Assembly (NCBI GenBank): GCA_003489395.1
Contig: DNMN01000002.1
Coordinates: 12,336 to 25,765, forward strand
Source of the DNA: Candidatus Yonathbacteria bacterium
GTDB taxonomy: Bacteria; Patescibacteriota; Minisyncoccia; Phycocordibacterales; UBA1550
Length of the DNA stretch: 13,430 nt
Direction of reading: 5' to 3'
Shown: positions 13,047 to 13,430 of the stretch, in pieces
Layout of the letters: each line of letters begins with the position of its first letter
Numbering within the stretch: the stretch's first letter is position 1
The notes under the pieces: model-generated
Database searches by the model: none
Told to the model about the DNA's origin: nothing
The model's input: the letters and a program-made list of their open reading frames with translations, nothing else
Translations under genes and position numbers: made by a program

Positions 13047-13075
13047 TTGCGGGACTGCGAAAAGTTTGGTATAGT
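13047..13075 (+). promoter_or_regulatory. Promoter of the glycosyltransferase gene
   Basis: TTGCGG (13047-13052), a 17-base spacer and TATAGT (13070-13075, 5 of 6) are present, with TGG directly before the -10. The predicted start of transcription is about 13082. It is divergent from the dehydrogenase promoter, and the two share about 110 bases. Confidence 0.65.
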
Positions 13076-13087
13076 CAAAATATTAAC

Positions 13088-13106
13088 AGTCCGCCACACG
13101 CGGACT
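13088..13106 (+). promoter_or_regulatory. Perfect hairpin in the glycosyltransferase leader
   Basis: AGTCCGC-CACAC-GCGGACT forms a perfect 7-bp, GC-rich stem with a 5-base loop. It starts about 6 bases after the predicted transcription start and ends 10 bases before the ATG, so it fills the short leader. Only TTTCTT follows, too weak a T-run for a confident terminator. mRNA 5'-end protection, translation control or a protein-binding palindrome are possible roles. Confidence 0.7.
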
Positions 13107-13116
13107 TTCTTAAATA

Positions 13117-13430
13117 ATGATTGAGGTATTTTTCGACAGTATCCTTTATGTGTTCCTTTTTCTCACGCTATACCTTGAGATATTTTTTCTCATCACTTTT
13201 TTTGAGGAGCGCTTGAAACTCGCCGTAAAAAGCACGACTGACAAACTTTCGTACTACCCTTCCGTTACTATCATTGTCCCATGCTGGAACGAGGAAAAAA
13301 CAGTCTCAAAAACAGTCCATTCTATTCTTAAACTTAAATATCCAAAAAACAGACTGGAAATTTTTGTCGTGGACGACGGTTCTACCGACAATACATGGAA
13401 GGCCGTTCAGGAATTCGCTAACAATCCTCA
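13117..13430 (+). CDS. Family 2 glycosyltransferase, N-terminal part
   Basis: The first 104 residues of a gene cut off by the window edge. It is the only plus-strand gene. An N-terminal hydrophobic span (about residues 8-29, 'ILYVFLFLTLYLEIFFLITFF') is followed by the start of a GT-A fold: 'YPSVTIIVPCWNEEKTVSKTVHSIL' (47-71) and 'RLEIFVVDDGSTDNTW' with the nucleotide-sugar/metal motif DDGSTD at 86-91. This layout (one N-terminal membrane helix, cytosolic GT2 domain, usually further C-terminal helices) is that of processive or membrane-anchored glycosyltransferases that build cell-surface polysaccharides or glycolipids. Donor and acceptor cannot be told. The start ATG follows a predicted promoter and leader hairpin, and no Shine-Dalgarno sequence is visible. 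Confidence 0.92.
   Translation, partial: MIEVFFDSILYVFLFLTLYLEIFFLITFFEERLKLAVKSTTDKLSYYPSVTIIVPCWNEEKTVSKTVHSILKLKYPKNRLEIFVVDDGSTDNTWKAVQEFANNP

Noticed and set aside
13082..13116. Riboswitch in the glycosyltransferase leader
   Set aside because: The leader is only about 35 bases with one simple hairpin; there is no room for an aptamer.

Overview
The window is a compact stretch of bacterial chromosome of moderate GC content. It most resembles the Candidate Phyla Radiation (Patescibacteria, Parcubacteria-like). This is an inference from gene content and style: a transketolase split into two subunits, a divergent Rpe-like epimerase, an Obg without its C-terminal extension, a MYG1 protein, a DUF5665-like small membrane protein, very short gaps between genes, and almost no Shine-Dalgarno sequences. 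No rRNA, tRNA, insertion sequence, CRISPR array or phage gene was seen, and no gene-free stretch exceeds about 115 bases. Every gene is on the minus strand except the last, a glycosyltransferase that runs off the right edge.

Read in the direction of transcription (right to left), the layout is as follows. (1) 13004-10183 holds a four-gene operon: a D-2-hydroxyacid dehydrogenase, a YvlD/holin-IV-like membrane protein, a DedA-family membrane protein and a MYG1-family phosphoesterase. (2) 10096-8393 holds the ribosome-assembly GTPase Obg and an unrecognised helical protein. (3) 8341-6320 holds a HicB/HicA-like toxin-antitoxin pair directly followed by gatB, which ends at a strong bidirectional terminator (6288-6314). 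(4) 6230-1898 holds a central carbon operon: GAPDH, RpiB, an Rpe-like epimerase, transketolase N- and C-terminal subunits, and a DUF5665-like small membrane protein. (5) 1836-26 holds a two-gene surface operon: a single-span membrane-anchored protein and a secreted protein with a glycine-rich domain, a beta-rich domain, cysteine-rich tandem repeats and an aromatic C-terminus.

The metabolic operon interconverts pentose phosphates and passes glyceraldehyde 3-phosphate to GAPDH. No transaldolase and no oxidative-branch enzyme is present in the window. RpiB is of the type that carries a glutamate where others have a catalytic cysteine. The Rpe-like protein keeps both catalytic aspartates but has lost both metal-ligand histidines and the active-site serine.

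Three other patterns stand out. Several promoters lie so close to the start codon that the transcripts would be leaderless or nearly so. The words GCGCGC/CGCGCG are strongly over-represented but absent from the toxin-antitoxin/unknown-protein block and from the surface-protein side. An AT-rich 18-base repeat occurs in inverted orientation in two intergenic gaps about 6 kb apart. The best candidates for something undescribed are the surface-protein pair and the hicBA-gatB arrangement.
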